A stretch of 64,000 nucleotides of DNA, from contig NW_026515406.1 of assembly GCF_014898815.1 (NCBI RefSeq), positions 1,302,001 to 1,366,000 on the forward strand. The letters are read 5' to 3'. The stretch comes from Panonychus citri (Eukaryota > Arthropoda > Arachnida > Trombidiformes > Tetranychidae). The translations under genes and the position numbers were made by a program. The notes under the pieces were generated by a model. It worked only from the letters and a program-made list of their open reading frames with translations, was not told where the DNA came from and searched no databases. This document shows positions 11,379 to 23,219 of the stretch, piece by piece (the stretch's first letter is position 1; the number at the start of each line of letters is the position of its first letter).

Positions 11379-13817
11379 TTAAGGTAAAACTGAATCAATA
11401 TCCATTTCCTGAGGAATCAAAGATTCACCATTGGCTTGAAGATAAGTTAAATATTTCATCATTTGTGGATCATTACGATAATTTCCCATGGACATTAATG
11501 GATGAATAGATTCATCTGAACTCGGTGTTAATAGAAAATCAACTCTATGGGTTTCTTTATGTGGCTCATTGACAACTTTAATTAATTTGGTTGATGGTTC
11601 ATAAGAATCCTTGACAACGGTAACTTCATATTGTCCAGGAGTTAATAGTCTCCAATATTCCCCATCAGCAACTAAATTAGGAAGAAAAAGTTTGTAACAA
11701 TTGGATCAATAAACAATTAGGATAAGTATCGAATTGAATCAAAATTAGAGATTCTATTATAACTGTTATATTAGAAGGAAAAATGTTATGAAATTAAGAG
11801 AAAATAATCATCAATGTTATAGAATATCAGATGAATTTGATGATGATTGTCATGTTAGAAATTTCAACAGAGATTAAAATAGGAAAATGTAATAGGAGAA
11901 TCAACTAAACAATCTTTTCATTTTTAATCAATCAATTTACCTGAAACAACATCATGGTCAATCTCTTGATTCCTTCCGGAAGTTACATTTTTCACCTTGA
12001 TATGAGCTCCTTGAATAACTTGACCAGTTCTTTCATCTTTGACAATTCCTTTGATTCCAATATGAGACTAATAAAGTAAACATATTGACGACAAAGTTTT
12101 GAGAAGAAAAAAAAATCAGAATCAGATTATAACTCAGATTAACATGGAATTAAAAAGAAATCGTCAAAAGAAACAAAAATGATCATTCAGGTAAGAATAA
12201 TATTGAAAATTCTGTTCGCTTTTTCTTACCTGCCAAATGTACTCAAGAAGAGCATCCTTGTTATTTTCCCATTCCTGTGGTAATTTATCAGCTGATGGAT
12301 ACTTTTCACAACCTAATTCCAATGTAATCTCATAATCATTTGATCCAAGATAATTAAAATCTTGCATTCCACCGGAAACACTATACCAAGCAGCTCCATT
12401 GGTGATTCCACCTTGTTTACCGAAATCTTCCTCATCAGGTTCACATTTTGCTCTATTGGGAAGAGCCATTAATTTGTGACTTCGAGCATATGTTTGAGCC
12501 AAATGTCTAAATTGTCGACAAAATTGAACAATTTGATCAACAAGAGAAAAATTAATCAATTAATTAACTTTCAATTTGGAAAAACAAGTTAACCCTTTTG
12601 GTTTCATTCTAAATTATTAAGATAATCTCTTTCTACTCGAATCCAAATGGATTCGCTTAATTTTCCTTTGATTCATTTTTAATTATCGATAATTTAATTA
12701 CTTATGTAATTCTTATTGATTATTTGATTAGTTTGTTTTTTCTTCTCCTTTTTTAAATTACCTGAAGGTATCGTCGTCGGGTGAAGGTGCGTATCTACGG
12801 GCACTTCCGTCGGGAGTTTCATCGTAAGGATAATTGGCAACCAGAGATCCACCATGAAGATTAGCTGATAAGACAAAGGGATTGGTTAAGATCCATTCAA
12901 TTGTTGCCTTTGTTTCTGGTTGCATTTTGTGATCAATTGATTTCTCGTTGAAAAGATGATCGGTTTTATCACCTGATCTGTAGGCAACACTATCAAGATC
13001 AGGGAAATCACGATTAAGGTCAACACCATTGGCATTTGATCTTCCATACAGCCAATCCTGACCAGGACCATTTTCGGTGGCATCATCCCAACCATCAGGA
13101 TTCATGGAGGGTAAGATGTGAATTCGAGTGTGATTAAGTAGATAAGCAATACTATCATTCTTGTAATATTGTTCACACAAATGATCGGCCAATTTAAGTA
13201 ACAATTCTCGACCCAATACCTCATTTCCGTGCATATTGGCCACCAATTTAAATTCAGGTTCCACTAATTTAGGAAAAGATACAAATTAACAAAGTAAGTT
13301 ACCATTTGTTTGATTTTCGCTTCGATTGGTCTCGAATGGAACAATTAATTTGGCTTATTCCTTTTCTCTTAACGATTTTTATTTATATATAATTTAGGAA
13401 TTCAAAAAGTGTTATTGTTCAAAGACTTGTTAATCTATTCTGATACTCACAGAATTCATGGGTTCCTGGAGCATCGGATAATTCAATGACGGTTAAAGGC
13501 CAACCTCGGACACTTCGATAATTAAGTTCATACAATTTGGTAATATCAGGACATCGTTTATTTATATCTTGAAGAACTAGATTAAGCTCTTGATTATTGT
13601 GATGTTTAAAGGTAAATGGTTGAGGTTTACGATTTTTTAACTCTTCAACCTGAGCATCGACTGGCAAAGGTTTAACAATCGAGGATGATTGTTGTTGTTG
13701 ATTGTCTTTAGATGATAATAATTCTGATGATGATTGTTCACCGAGATTAGGAAAAGCATGACAACAATTGATAACCAAAAAGATCACAGTTAATGAACAT
13801 GATGTCCAATGGATCAT
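11379..13817 (-). CDS. secreted M14 metallocarboxypeptidase (CPE/CPN/CPM type)
   Basis: Five exons on the minus strand, 13817-13451, 13263-12762, 12506-12230, 12067-11941 and 11671-11379, join in frame to 521 residues. A signal peptide (MIHWTSCSLTVIFLVINCCHA) is followed by a polar, Gln/Ser-rich spacer. The catalytic domain shows zinc ligands in NMHGNEVLGREL (His and Glu) and SANLHGGSLVANYPYD (His). Substrate-binding NPDGWD and NRDFPD and the catalytic Glu region ITLELGCEKYP are also present. A transthyretin-like domain (SHIGIKGIVKDERTGQVIQGAHIKV...) follows, as in the CPE/CPD/CPN/CPM subfamily. There is one catalytic domain only, so it is not a multi-domain carboxypeptidase D, and no hydrophobic GPI or membrane tail is seen. 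The likely role is removal of C-terminal Lys or Arg from secreted peptides. All catalytic residues I can check are present. Confidence 0.9.
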
Positions 13818-13882
13818 AATTGGAGAGTAATTAAATCTTACAAATGAATTGATTCACTAAAATTAAACAGACAAATAAATGG

Positions 13883-13894
13883 TTATATAAAAAA
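13883..13894 (-). promoter_or_regulatory. possible TATA box of the carboxypeptidase gene
   Basis: On the minus strand this reads TTTTTTATATAA, about 65-75 bases upstream of the start codon, at a sensible distance for a short 5' UTR. No initiator was resolved. Confidence 0.4.
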
Positions 13895-13899
13895 CCCTT

Positions 13900-16260
13900 T
13901 GATTTGTTTTAATCAGTTACACAGAAAATTAACAATTACTAAATCAACAATTGAAGATATAAGCTGATTACTTAAGGATTAGATGTCAATGGCTGATGAT
14001 TATGATTAGGGTTTCAAAAGACAATCAGAAGAAATAATCAACCAATATGGCGTCAATAATGTTTTCAAATGATTCGAATGTGATAAACACGAAGATTAAA
14101 TTGTAATGGTAACAATTAAATGATAAATTGTTCGAGTATCAAATGAAGAGACTAACAAACGGAATCGGTATCGGTAAAAATGGTGACTTATTGTTGATGA
14201 TTTTTTTTCTCTGTTCTTAGTTGTTGTTGATTTGATTTTCTTTATTATTACTATGAAAATATTCAAATAATCAGTAACAATTTTTCAGAAGAAATTGATT
14301 CAATAACTTGGTTACTAATTTAATTTAAACAAATTCACTAAAATATGTCACCAATTTAAAAATTAAATCGTCAAACTGATTAATATTTTTTCTTTCATTG
14401 ATTTTTATCTTTTACAGAAGAAAACCAATAATAACATCCAAGGAATTAAGGTAAAGAACTGAGAAGCAGAAAAAGGTTACTAAGGTGATTTTATCGATCG
14501 AATTTACAAATTTCTTCTATTACTATTATTCTATTATTTCTCTGTTAATCAACGTCAACCAAGAATCTCAACAACTGCGCAATTAGAACTGTTCACTGTT
14601 CGAGTTTACTATCATCTCAATATCTATTTTATCCTCCCAGTCTAAAAATTATCCTCCAATGTTATTGTTTGAGTTTGACGTCAACGAGAAAATTGTGTTA
14701 ACATGATAATAGTGATGGTGATGGTGATGATGATGATGATGATGAGTGGTGATTGTGTGAGTATATGAGTAAAGGAATGAAATTTATCAATGAATACTCA
14801 GTAAATATCTGAGAACTGTCAAGAGATATGAAGCATTTCATAATATCATGATGATTTAAAGCTTATGAGAAGGAAAAAGAAAAACTTTTTGCTTATTAAT
14901 GGAGGCGTAGAAATTGAATTAATGTTTGCCCAATCAACTGTTGCTTAAGATTTAAAGATCAATTAGTGATTAATTAACTCATCATCACCATGTAAGTAGC
15001 GACTTTTTTTTAAATAATATTTCCATTAACAAAAAGATAACATTAGATTGAGAAGATGAAAGAAAATCCTTGATCACAATGATTAGTGATTCTTTTCTGT
15101 TTATCTCTAAATCATTTTGAAGGTTTTTCTCTTTTTTTTCATTGATTATGAAATCTAATTAATTAGTCTGATGATAATCTTTGATCATTTGGATGAAATT
15201 ACGATTGTTAATTGAATTGGATTGCTGGTGATTTGATTAGATTTGGGATCTTAGAGGAAAACTGAAATAATAAACTTTTCGTTATGGTTTTTACTTTATG
15301 AAGGTGTTGAAAACTGATTGGACTGATTGTTCAGTAAATTGTAAAGGTAAATTAAGATTCATTAATGATTTACAATGTAACATATTGACTAATTTATGTA
15401 AATCAAATGAGATGTTGATTGATCAGGACAATCAACAATTGAAATCTCACAATATTTGGAAAGGTAAGTTTCAAGTGTTGATTACTTTTTCCTTTTATTG
15501 ACCAACAATTAAGAGGCACTCACATGATGATGACAACAATTTAAACAAATTAATGATTTAAAAAAACATTAACTAGTTTTGACTTTAATGTTGTCACGGT
15601 TAAGATTAATGTTGATGATTTAAAGGAATTAAATTGTCATTAGTTTGATGAAAGGATTAAATAATGAAGTAAATTGTGTAAATCATTAACAACTAATTAA
15701 TTTACTAATGATGTCCATCGATTAACACTTAAGTATCAACCGTAGTGGTTAATTGATTGTCACGGGAAGATTTAAAATTGTGAAAGGGAAAAAAACTATC
15801 AACTAATAACAGAGGAAAAGTTAATTGTTGAACTTTGAGAGTTTCGATTAACAATTAGGACCCAATGAGAGAGAGAGAAAGAGATAAATTGTAATAATCA
15901 AAGAGATTTGTTGATTCGTGTGAACAATTGTTTTTTATTGTGAATGATCAAACTGTTAGAACGACATTACAAATCGAAAGTGATGTTAATTTTTCGAGTG
16001 AGTAACAATTAAGATGTAGTTCTGCCAAAATAATGTCAACACTTTGAACTACCAAGTGTATGTGTGTGTATGTGATTGTTTGTAGGTTTTTAGAGAAAGA
16101 ATTAAAAAAAAACTGTCTGACGAGAAATTGTACAATTTAAGCTAAATTAGTAAATTGTTTGTTGAAAAAAATATCAGAGTGTTTGTTGCGAGTGTGTGTG
16201 TTTGAGAGATCGAGAGGGAAATTAATGTAGATCACTTTTTGTGGTCACAAAAATATTCCC
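13900..16260. other. mostly noncoding stretch with one possible orphan exon
   Basis: AT-rich DNA with a (ATG)n tract at about 14715-14745, a GAGA tract near 15870 and GTGT near 16060. The only coding-like piece is at 15304-15463, listed separately. It separates the carboxypeptidase from the Tyr-rich protein gene. Confidence 0.5.
15304..15463 (+). CDS. possible orphan exon with a TSP1-like cysteine pattern
   Basis: Flanked by a possible acceptor (...TTATGAAG) and a good donor (AAAG/GTAAGT), this 160-base open stretch encodes KTDWTDCSVNCKGK followed by more cysteines (LQCN, NLCK). WxxCSxxC is how thrombospondin type 1 repeats begin. No neighbouring exon was found on either side, so it may be a chance ORF or a relic of a lost gene. 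Confidence 0.2.
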
Positions 16261-16324
16261 CAAAGAGTATCAGGCCAGAGTGGGAACAAAGAGGGTGGTC
16301 ATTGTTGAGGGATCGACGAGGTGT

Positions 16325-16712
16325 TTACTTTTTGTAGTAAGCGGCGGTGTATGGGGCGTAAGCGTATGGAGCGTAGTTGTAACCGTAAGCGGGTGAACCG
16401 TAGTAGCTGTTGTATCCCCATGGAGCGTAGTTACCATAGTAGCTTCCGTAGTTTCCGTAGTAAGTTGATGGGGCATAAGTGGCTGGGGCATAAGCGTAAC
16501 TAGCGTATGGGGCAGTAGCGTATGTGTAGGCTGGGCTGTAGACGGCACCGGCGAAAGCACAGGCGAAGAGGGCGAAAAGGATAACCATTTTTGACTGGAG
16601 AGCACAAGGAAGAGAAAGAAGAAAAAAGTTATCATCAAATATCAAATCGTTGGAAAATTTCATAATAATAATAATAATAATGTTCGTTAGAGAATAGTGA
16701 ACTTACCATCAT
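16325..16712 (-). CDS. small secreted Tyr/Ala/Pro-rich protein (cuticle-like)
   Basis: Two coding exons, 16712-16707 (only ATG ATG) and 16594-16325, give 91 residues; splicing joins MM to SKMVILFALFACAFAGAVYSP in frame. A signal peptide ends near AFAGA. The mature chain is about 70 residues of YAP/YAPY, SYYGNY and GYN repeats and ends AAYYKK. Arthropod cuticle, eggshell or silk-gland secreted proteins often look like this, with a tiny first coding exon and repetitive Tyr-rich body, but I cannot place it in a named family. The coding part is GC-richer than its surroundings. A TATA box lies upstream at about 16846-16855. An alternative start at the third Met would leave the same signal peptide core. 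Confidence 0.75.
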
Positions 16713-16845
16713 CTTGAGTTTTGAGGTGTTTTGTTTGTTCGGGTTGAACGAAAAGAGAATTGAAAAGTTTGAGATTGGCTGGAATGAGCTGGGATCGTTT
16801 AACGATTGAGCGACTGTTGATGATCTGAAACTCTGTTTGGTTCAC

Positions 16846-16855
16846 CTTTTTATAT
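16846..16855 (-). promoter_or_regulatory. TATA box of the Tyr-rich protein gene
   Basis: On the minus strand TATATAAAAA lies about 135 bases upstream of the tiny coding exon, leaving room for a 5' UTR. This fits a strong core promoter of a structural protein gene. Confidence 0.55.
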
Positions 16856-16889
16856 AATTCTGAACTCTCAGAGAGAGTCAACGGAGAGA

Positions 16890-17765
16890 GATGATAAGTG
16901 AGCCGATTGAGTTGAGGGAGAATGTGAGAGAAAGAAAATTGATCCAGTGGAAGGTCTTTTCTCCATGGAACAGTAAACGCCCTTCTCCTTTTTTTTTTCC
17001 ACCTTCGGCCACTAATTCATCTCATTTTTCTTCATTCTCAGAACATAAACTCGACCTTCTCTTACTCTCTCACATGAATCTCTTTATCATTTTGTAATAA
17101 TCGTTATCGTCATCGGCATCTTCGCCCTGAAGACAGGTAAATACACAGAAAGAAAGAAGAAATTAATTTCCATGTTTCTCTTTCTTCCTTCAGTCTCCAC
17201 CTCAGGTCCCTGTGATTCTGAATCTTTCGCTGCCGATTATCTACCATGCTATTTATCTTTCTTTTTCATCTTTCTTTTCTCAATAATACAACATGACGAC
17301 GGGTATTATACTGGATAATCAAGTTCTAGGAGAAAAATTATCAGAACAAAGAAAGATAATAAACCAGAATCAGAACAGGGGAGAGATAAAAGTGAAAGTG
17401 AAAAACATAATCCTTACAAAAGTGTTCGTGCTAAGAATTTGTATCTAGGTCTATGTAAGATGATTTAATGATGATGATGATGATGATCAGTGGGCCCCAT
17501 TTTTACATTAAGCCGTGGGAAATTAGCCTCGGGCTATTTGATAAATACTACACATTGTATATACTTGAGTGTTCATCTCAATCATGATTATTATCATTTG
17601 GTATCATCAGAACTCCAGAATCACCACTGGTTTCAAAGTCATCACCACACCCAATCATCTAAGATGATAATGATGATAAGGAATGAGAGAGAAAGATGAT
17701 TCTAGATTATGTTATGGTCCAGTTTTTAATTTCATTCTGAATAAAAAACAAAAAAAATAAACAAA

Positions 17766-17805
<40 letters not shown>

Positions 17806-18270
17806 AGAGAGACTTTTTCCAAGTTAGAAAGTTGATTAAATTGGTTGACTGGTTATTCAAGTTTACTCTAATTAAATGTTTATCAATTTGATTATCAAAA
17901 TTAGTTAACCTGGAGCTTTTTGATAGATGTCATTGGAAATCAATGTTTTCTTTTAGAAAGTAAAAGATTAAAGTTCAAATGAACTAAGTGCTTACAATTT
18001 TATGGAGAAAAAATCAAATTACATTTGGTAATTTAATCCTTTTATTACAACTGATTGATTAGTTCATTAAAATCCTGTAGAATCATGTTGATTCAATCAA
18101 TTAATCACCGCAATTAAATCAAAGAGAATTTTATATTGACCAAAAACTTAGAAAAACAAATAATTTCAATTGATTTCTTTTCGCAATTTTATGAAATTGA
18201 AGAATCAATATAACTCCAATTAGTCGAATCTAATTAAATCTCCAATTCACTTGGCCGATTAATGAGGAAA
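16890..18270. other. intergenic with GA microsatellite
   Basis: No supported gene. It contains a long GA tract (17769-17801) and a short ATG tract near 17468. The few open frames are low-complexity. Confidence 0.5.
17769..17801 (+). repeat. (GA)n microsatellite
   Basis: About 16 uninterrupted GA units, followed by an imperfect GATTGAGAGAGA extension. Confidence 0.95.
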
Positions 18271-19164
18271 TCAGAGAAAATGATTGATCGAATTCAGGAA
18301 ATAGACTTGAGTCGACTTGGGACTAATGAGAGAGAAATAATCAACTATCGATGGTCTTTTTGTCGATTCGTCTACTGTTAAATCAACTACGATCAGTCCA
18401 GTGGATGAATCAGTGATTTGTTTCCCTGCGACAGTTAACTCGCCTGTTGAATTATCCATAGTCACCAATCATCATCCTCATTAAAACAATTTAAGATCTG
18501 ACAAGTCATTTTAATTAATCTCTACTCGGTGAACTGTTAACTAAATAGGTGTATTACTATTATCGTGATGATTGTTTTACTAATTCAAATTAACTCTAAT
18601 TTAACTAGGTCGACTTCAAGGCCTATTTCAGTAGCAGCGACGTCTGAGCGCGTGTCGAGTGCGATTTTCAGCAAGAAAAGAGATTTAATTTTTGTTTCTT
18701 TCTATTTATTGAAGAAAGGACAATTAGATTAAATTATTCTCATTAAACACGTACAGAAAAAAAAACACGAGTAATATTTTCAATAAACTTTTTATTATTA
18801 TTATTTTACAGAATAACAATCATATTAACAATTTAGAAAAAGTTATCAAAAACTACTGATGATTTTGTTGATTGACGGACTTGTACCTTATGTTGGAAGA
18901 TGAACCAAGTCACAATTAAGTTAATTGTCTGACGTCATTAATCAGCTAAAACAATATAATTAAATCTCTTTTTAAATGCAATTTGATTGAGAGAAAATCA
19001 GGTTTTCTTAATTATAATCATGATCCATTTATGCCCTTGACTCCGATTTTCGATTGAATTTTCACAATTACAGAACCGTCAATTTGATGAAGTTTTGTTT
19101 AATTCTTTACTCTTTAGGATTTGTACTTTTCGATGGAAATTTGGAGTTGATTTTGTGGACAAAC

Positions 19165-19610
19165 TATTAGGTTGTCCCGTGCAAACGTGTGGACGTTTGT
19201 ATTTGAATAATTCGCACAAAACTCATTCAATATTATAGCCAGAGAAAGTTTAATAACATCAATCGATCGTTAATTTTATTTAATTTCATTATTTGTACTA
19301 TGTTAATCTCTGCTCTTTGTGCCATAGCGACCAGAAATAGACCTTTAAAAGTGGCCTGTTCGATTATTACTGCAAACGGTAAACACATTGTATGTAAGAA
19401 ATTCGAATGATCTAATACAATAAATCGAAATAAAAATTCACCTATTGAACTGCGTTTTTGAGATATTTGCACAAAACTAGCGATGGAACGGGAAAAGGTC
19501 ATTATGCTTTGGAGCTCCGGTCAAAATAACTTTCGTTTTTACATGCTTTTGCATTTCGAAAAATCGTTAAAAAGAAGGTCATTTTGATAAATATTTCGAC
19601 TAGAAATGTA
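19165..19610. mobile_element. mariner-like element remnant (tentative)
   Basis: TTAGGTTGTCCCGTGCAA at 19167, preceded by TA, resembles the terminal inverted repeat of mariner-family transposons, which insert at TA. I could not find the matching opposite repeat or a transposase domain. The 89-residue minus-strand open frame (19233-19502) shows no transposase motif I recognise. It sits exactly where the duplicated hydrolase copy loses its first exon. Confidence 0.35.
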
Positions 19611-19621
19611 TTGTATAAGCT

Positions 19622-20139
19622 TCCGATTGTACCAATTGTCTGGCCAATGTGTTCATCTCAGCAAACAAACCTCCAAGGTGATTAAGATCGTTGCTCGTAA
19701 ACGAATTGATAAACGAGGTGAAAGTTTAACTGTCGCCATTCGTGACATACTTCGGGAAGTTTATCCAGATAAATATATTTCCATGGGTGGATTGTTTTTG
19801 GTTCGTCAGGGGAAAATTTATATCCACGTTATGCCCAATGATTTCTCGAAGACTCCATGTGACACCGCTGAAAAAGCCGATGAATGGCTACACTTTTTCG
19901 AGGCTTCAGCGCCGATCGTTGGTCTAACTACTCTTCACTCAAAAGATCCTGGTTTCAATCTGAGAGATGAACACACTCATTGTATCGGTAAAGGTGAAGG
20001 TGGACATTATCATCACGATACAACACCGGACACCATTGAATATGAGGCTTACCTTAATGTCGCTCAGAAAATAGTTCGAGTTGATCAACCCTTTCATGGA
20101 AATGAACTGCTCAAAGTTAAATCACAATCAGCTCATTAA
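19622..20139 (+). pseudogene. truncated C11orf54-type hydrolase copy
   Basis: It corresponds to 10010-10525, the C-terminal half of the intact hydrolase. Exon one, the intron and the start of exon two are absent. Early in the copy one base is missing relative to the parent (AAACCTTCC there, AAACCTCC here at about 19667), shifting the frame before the open part. From about 19676 the sequence is almost identical to the parent and open to the stop, keeping the zinc-site histidines. Without its N-terminal half it is unlikely to make an active enzyme, though a 177-residue open frame from 19606 could give a short chimeric protein if transcribed. Confidence 0.8.
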
Positions 20140-20286
20140 ATTGTCGGTCCGATAGATTCAAGTATAAACATATTACCTAATTCAAAATAATCAGATTACT
20201 CCAACATTAATAATATCATTGTGTTGTCTTTTTGATTTGATTTGATCGGAAAATAGAAACACAATTTTAACAAGAAATACTTTTAA

Positions 20287-22003
20287 TCAATTATCATCAT
20301 TTCGCCAAGTGACTTGAACAAGTAGATTGCGATTTCGTTTCAATTTTCTTTGTACACTTCGAACACTAGAATCTCTTTGATAAGGAACATCAAGACGAGT
20401 CGATCGGGTAATTGTTTGTTGATGATTAGAAGATTGTTGATTTGAATTCTGTGAATGAGAATGAGATCGGTGATGGTAAGATGATTGTGATGGAAAATTG
20501 TTGTTACTATTATTGTTTCCGTGATGATTATTGTATCTATTGTTATAAGTGTAGTTGTTGTGGTTCTGATTATGGTTATTACTATGATGATGGTGATGAT
20601 GATATCGTCTATTGTCCTGGTCGAATCTCTGATTGTTTCGATCACTTTCTTCTCGATATAATGGAACAGCGATACTTTTCAAGTTGTGTCGATTATTGTT
20701 CGATTCCTTTGGACATGTCAATTCTTTGGACAGAGACACAGCGATACTTTTCAAACCTTGTCCACTGGACGATGAATGTTTCCTCTTCATCTCATAACGT
20801 TTCTCCTCAGCTAATTTTTCTCTCGCTTTTTCTTCATCTTCTAAAATTTTTCTTACTAATCTTTCGGCTTCTCTTTTCGCTTCTTCGGCTTCTTTTTTGG
20901 CTTTTACTTGTTTCTCCACCTCGACCAATAACAATTTGAACAGTTTCTCTGCTCGATTTTTACGATCTTTCAATAGGCTGAACCTTTCTTCATATCGAAG
21001 TTTCTCTTTTTTGGCATGTTCCTTAAAATCTTTCAATTCTTTCACATCTTTCAGGCCATAGCGTCGAAGTAGCGTTCTCTTTTTAATCGACTTGTCACTT
21101 AAATGTTTGGTTTTGTCAAAATCAACAATAAACTCATATTCTAAATATTTATCGATTTGATCCAACTTTTTGACCAGTTTCTTTGCCATCAGTCCGTCCA
21201 TTGCTTTCACGAAGCCAATATAATCCCTGTACATGATGAAGGCATCAAAGGTTAGAATCTCATGAAAATTGAACCTCTTAAAACCAGAATCAGAATCTTT
21301 TTTATTCTGATCATCGCCAGTTGATTCAGTTGAGTCTAAACAAGGAATATGATACCGTCTTATATCACCGAAAACTTGAAAAACGTCTAATAAAATTTGA
21401 GGCTTTGGTTTATCACCACCGAACCATTTGAGAGGAAGATTCTTCAAGTGAATGGTATCAGCTCTTAGACCTGGTTTAGTTTCATCCATACTTGAATCAT
21501 CACGAAAAAAGGTTTCCCACTCGTGGCGACTTGATTTTAATTTAACCTTAGCTGCTTTCACTTTAATTAGTTCAGTAAAACCATTTAATTTTAACGTGGT
21601 TCGATCAAGTTTAGCAACAACCGTTTCCATGATTGACTTAGATTCCAGTTCAGCTTATGGAGAAGAAGAGAAAAAAAAGAAGAAAATTATCAATTCAATT
21701 AGAACAAAGTGAATATAATTTATTCAAGTTACCTTCAAATCTGATGAGTTCCAATGTTGATTTGAGCACCTTAAGATTCTTGAATGAATAAGGTTTGATC
21801 CGTTTTTTCAACTTCTCGGCGACAGCAAGAGTACCAATACATTGTCCAGTTTGTTTAGTACATGGTAAAGCAACAGAAACATTTATTTTCGAAATTGGTT
21901 TCAACCATAAACCAATGGAAGTGTTAAGCTCAATAAGATCTTCGGTTTTACGACAAATATCTGGTTCTCCATGTTTTGATTTAGAATTTTCAGTTGTTGA
22001 CAT
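20287..22003 (-). CDS. AKAP17A: AKAP17A homologue (splicing-associated A-kinase anchor)
   Basis: Two exons, 22003-21733 and 21653-20287, join through a split codon to 545 residues. Family blocks, from memory of human AKAP17A/XE7, are SIGLWLKPISKINVSVALP, LELIRFEG, LDRTTLKLNGFTELIKVKAA, RADTIHLKNLPLKWF, VFGDIRRYHIPCLDS and DFDKTKHLSDKSIKKR. These cover the N-terminal domain and the RRM-like region. A charged coiled coil rich in Lys/Glu/Arg follows (about residues 300-400). The end is a long His/Asn/Ser-rich low-complexity tail, in place of the Arg/Ser-rich tail of vertebrates. The human protein sits in nuclear speckles, anchors protein kinase A and influences splice-site choice. The gene is tail-to-tail with the broken hydrolase copy 147 bases away. 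Its last roughly 230 bases are duplicated at 10621-10825. Confidence 0.92.
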
Positions 22004-23205
22004 CGCGACACAAAGGAAATAAACATAAGAGTTGTAACAAATGAAACAGAGACAACCCAACAATTGAAAGTTAATCACAGGAAGAAAATGGACAATGAAA
22101 TGAGATTAGATTATGTGAAAAATAGAAAAACAATTGAATCAAATGGTATTATTGTTGGAAAGGAAAAAAATAAAATCAAATCAAGCAAAAGAAGAAGAGA
22201 AAACAAAAGAAAAGAAAGAAAAATAAATTAAAAATATCATTAGTATGTAGAAAAGATTCTCAGTGAATGTTCCGGTCAATTGGTGGAATAGATAATGACA
22301 ATTGACATTAATGGTAGAAAATTAAATCACAATTAAATTAAGAATATTAAGTTAATCAAATGTTGAGAAACAAAATTCTCAGATGAATTTGTTTTTCTCT
22401 CAATCAAAACAAACCATTTAGATTCGAATCCAAGACTCAATCGACTAATATCTTTTTCTTTTCCAGCAAATTCGATTGAGTAAAAGATAATCGATCCGAT
22501 ACTTACATGTGCTCAAAGTTACCGATTGAATTACAATCAAGAGCAGAGTAATTAAACATTTGATTCGGGTTCGAATAATATAATTTGACAATTTTTTCGG
22601 TTAAATTAAAAAATTTAAGTTGACAAACAATTGAATATGATTAATACAAACAATAGAGAAAGTTTTTAACACTTGAATGATGAAAGTTTAACTTAGCAAT
22701 TAGTTAATCATGGATAACGAAAATCAAGTTTTAGTTTTTGATTTAGCTTAACTTTTGGTTAATTGTTAAATTGTTGTAGGAATTTTTTATTAGTGAAATT
22801 GATTGTTTAGGTTATTATGATAAATTTGAGACACTTTTTATCAAAATCAGATGAGAAATAAAAAAGATTTGCCTAATTCAATTTAACATGGGACTCTATG
22901 GACAATGACGGGTTTTGGCCTGGTACTAAGAAACCATTCAGTGTTGTGAACAATTAAATTGATTGTCATCCGTTTGGTTTTTAATAAGAAGTTATAATTT
23001 TTCAAAAAATAATCATCATATGAACAATTTATTCATTTATTTACCTAACAAAGTTAATTTTCGTGAAATTGTTATTTGAATAGGAAATCAAGATATAATC
23101 AACTGACAATCAATTGATTGTTGTCTTTTGTATATTAAATTGGATAAGTTAATTTTGAGAAAAATCAATTTGTATTTATCATCATTTGTCTCTTCCAATG
23201 AAAAA
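22004..23205. other. intergenic, no gene seen
   Basis: AT-rich sequence upstream of AKAP17A. It would contain that gene's promoter. No TATA box or coding region stands out. Confidence 0.5.
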
Positions 23206-23219
23206 GTTATCACATCTAT

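Larger units (their letters stand above)
18450..20510 (+). repeat. segmental duplication, unit B
   Basis: Direct-orientation copy of 8409-10825. The left part (18450-19030) matches the region upstream of the hydrolase in pieces. 19033-19605 is unrelated sequence, including a mariner-like end, where exon one and the start of exon two should be. 19622-20139 matches exon two. 20281-20510 matches the convergent AKAP17A tail and continues into the intact AKAP17A gene. Confidence 0.85.

Noticed and set aside
20442..20939. 165-codon plus-strand frame
   Set aside because: Antisense shadow of the AKAP17A coding exon, with Cys/Tyr-rich composition produced by the His/Asn codons opposite.
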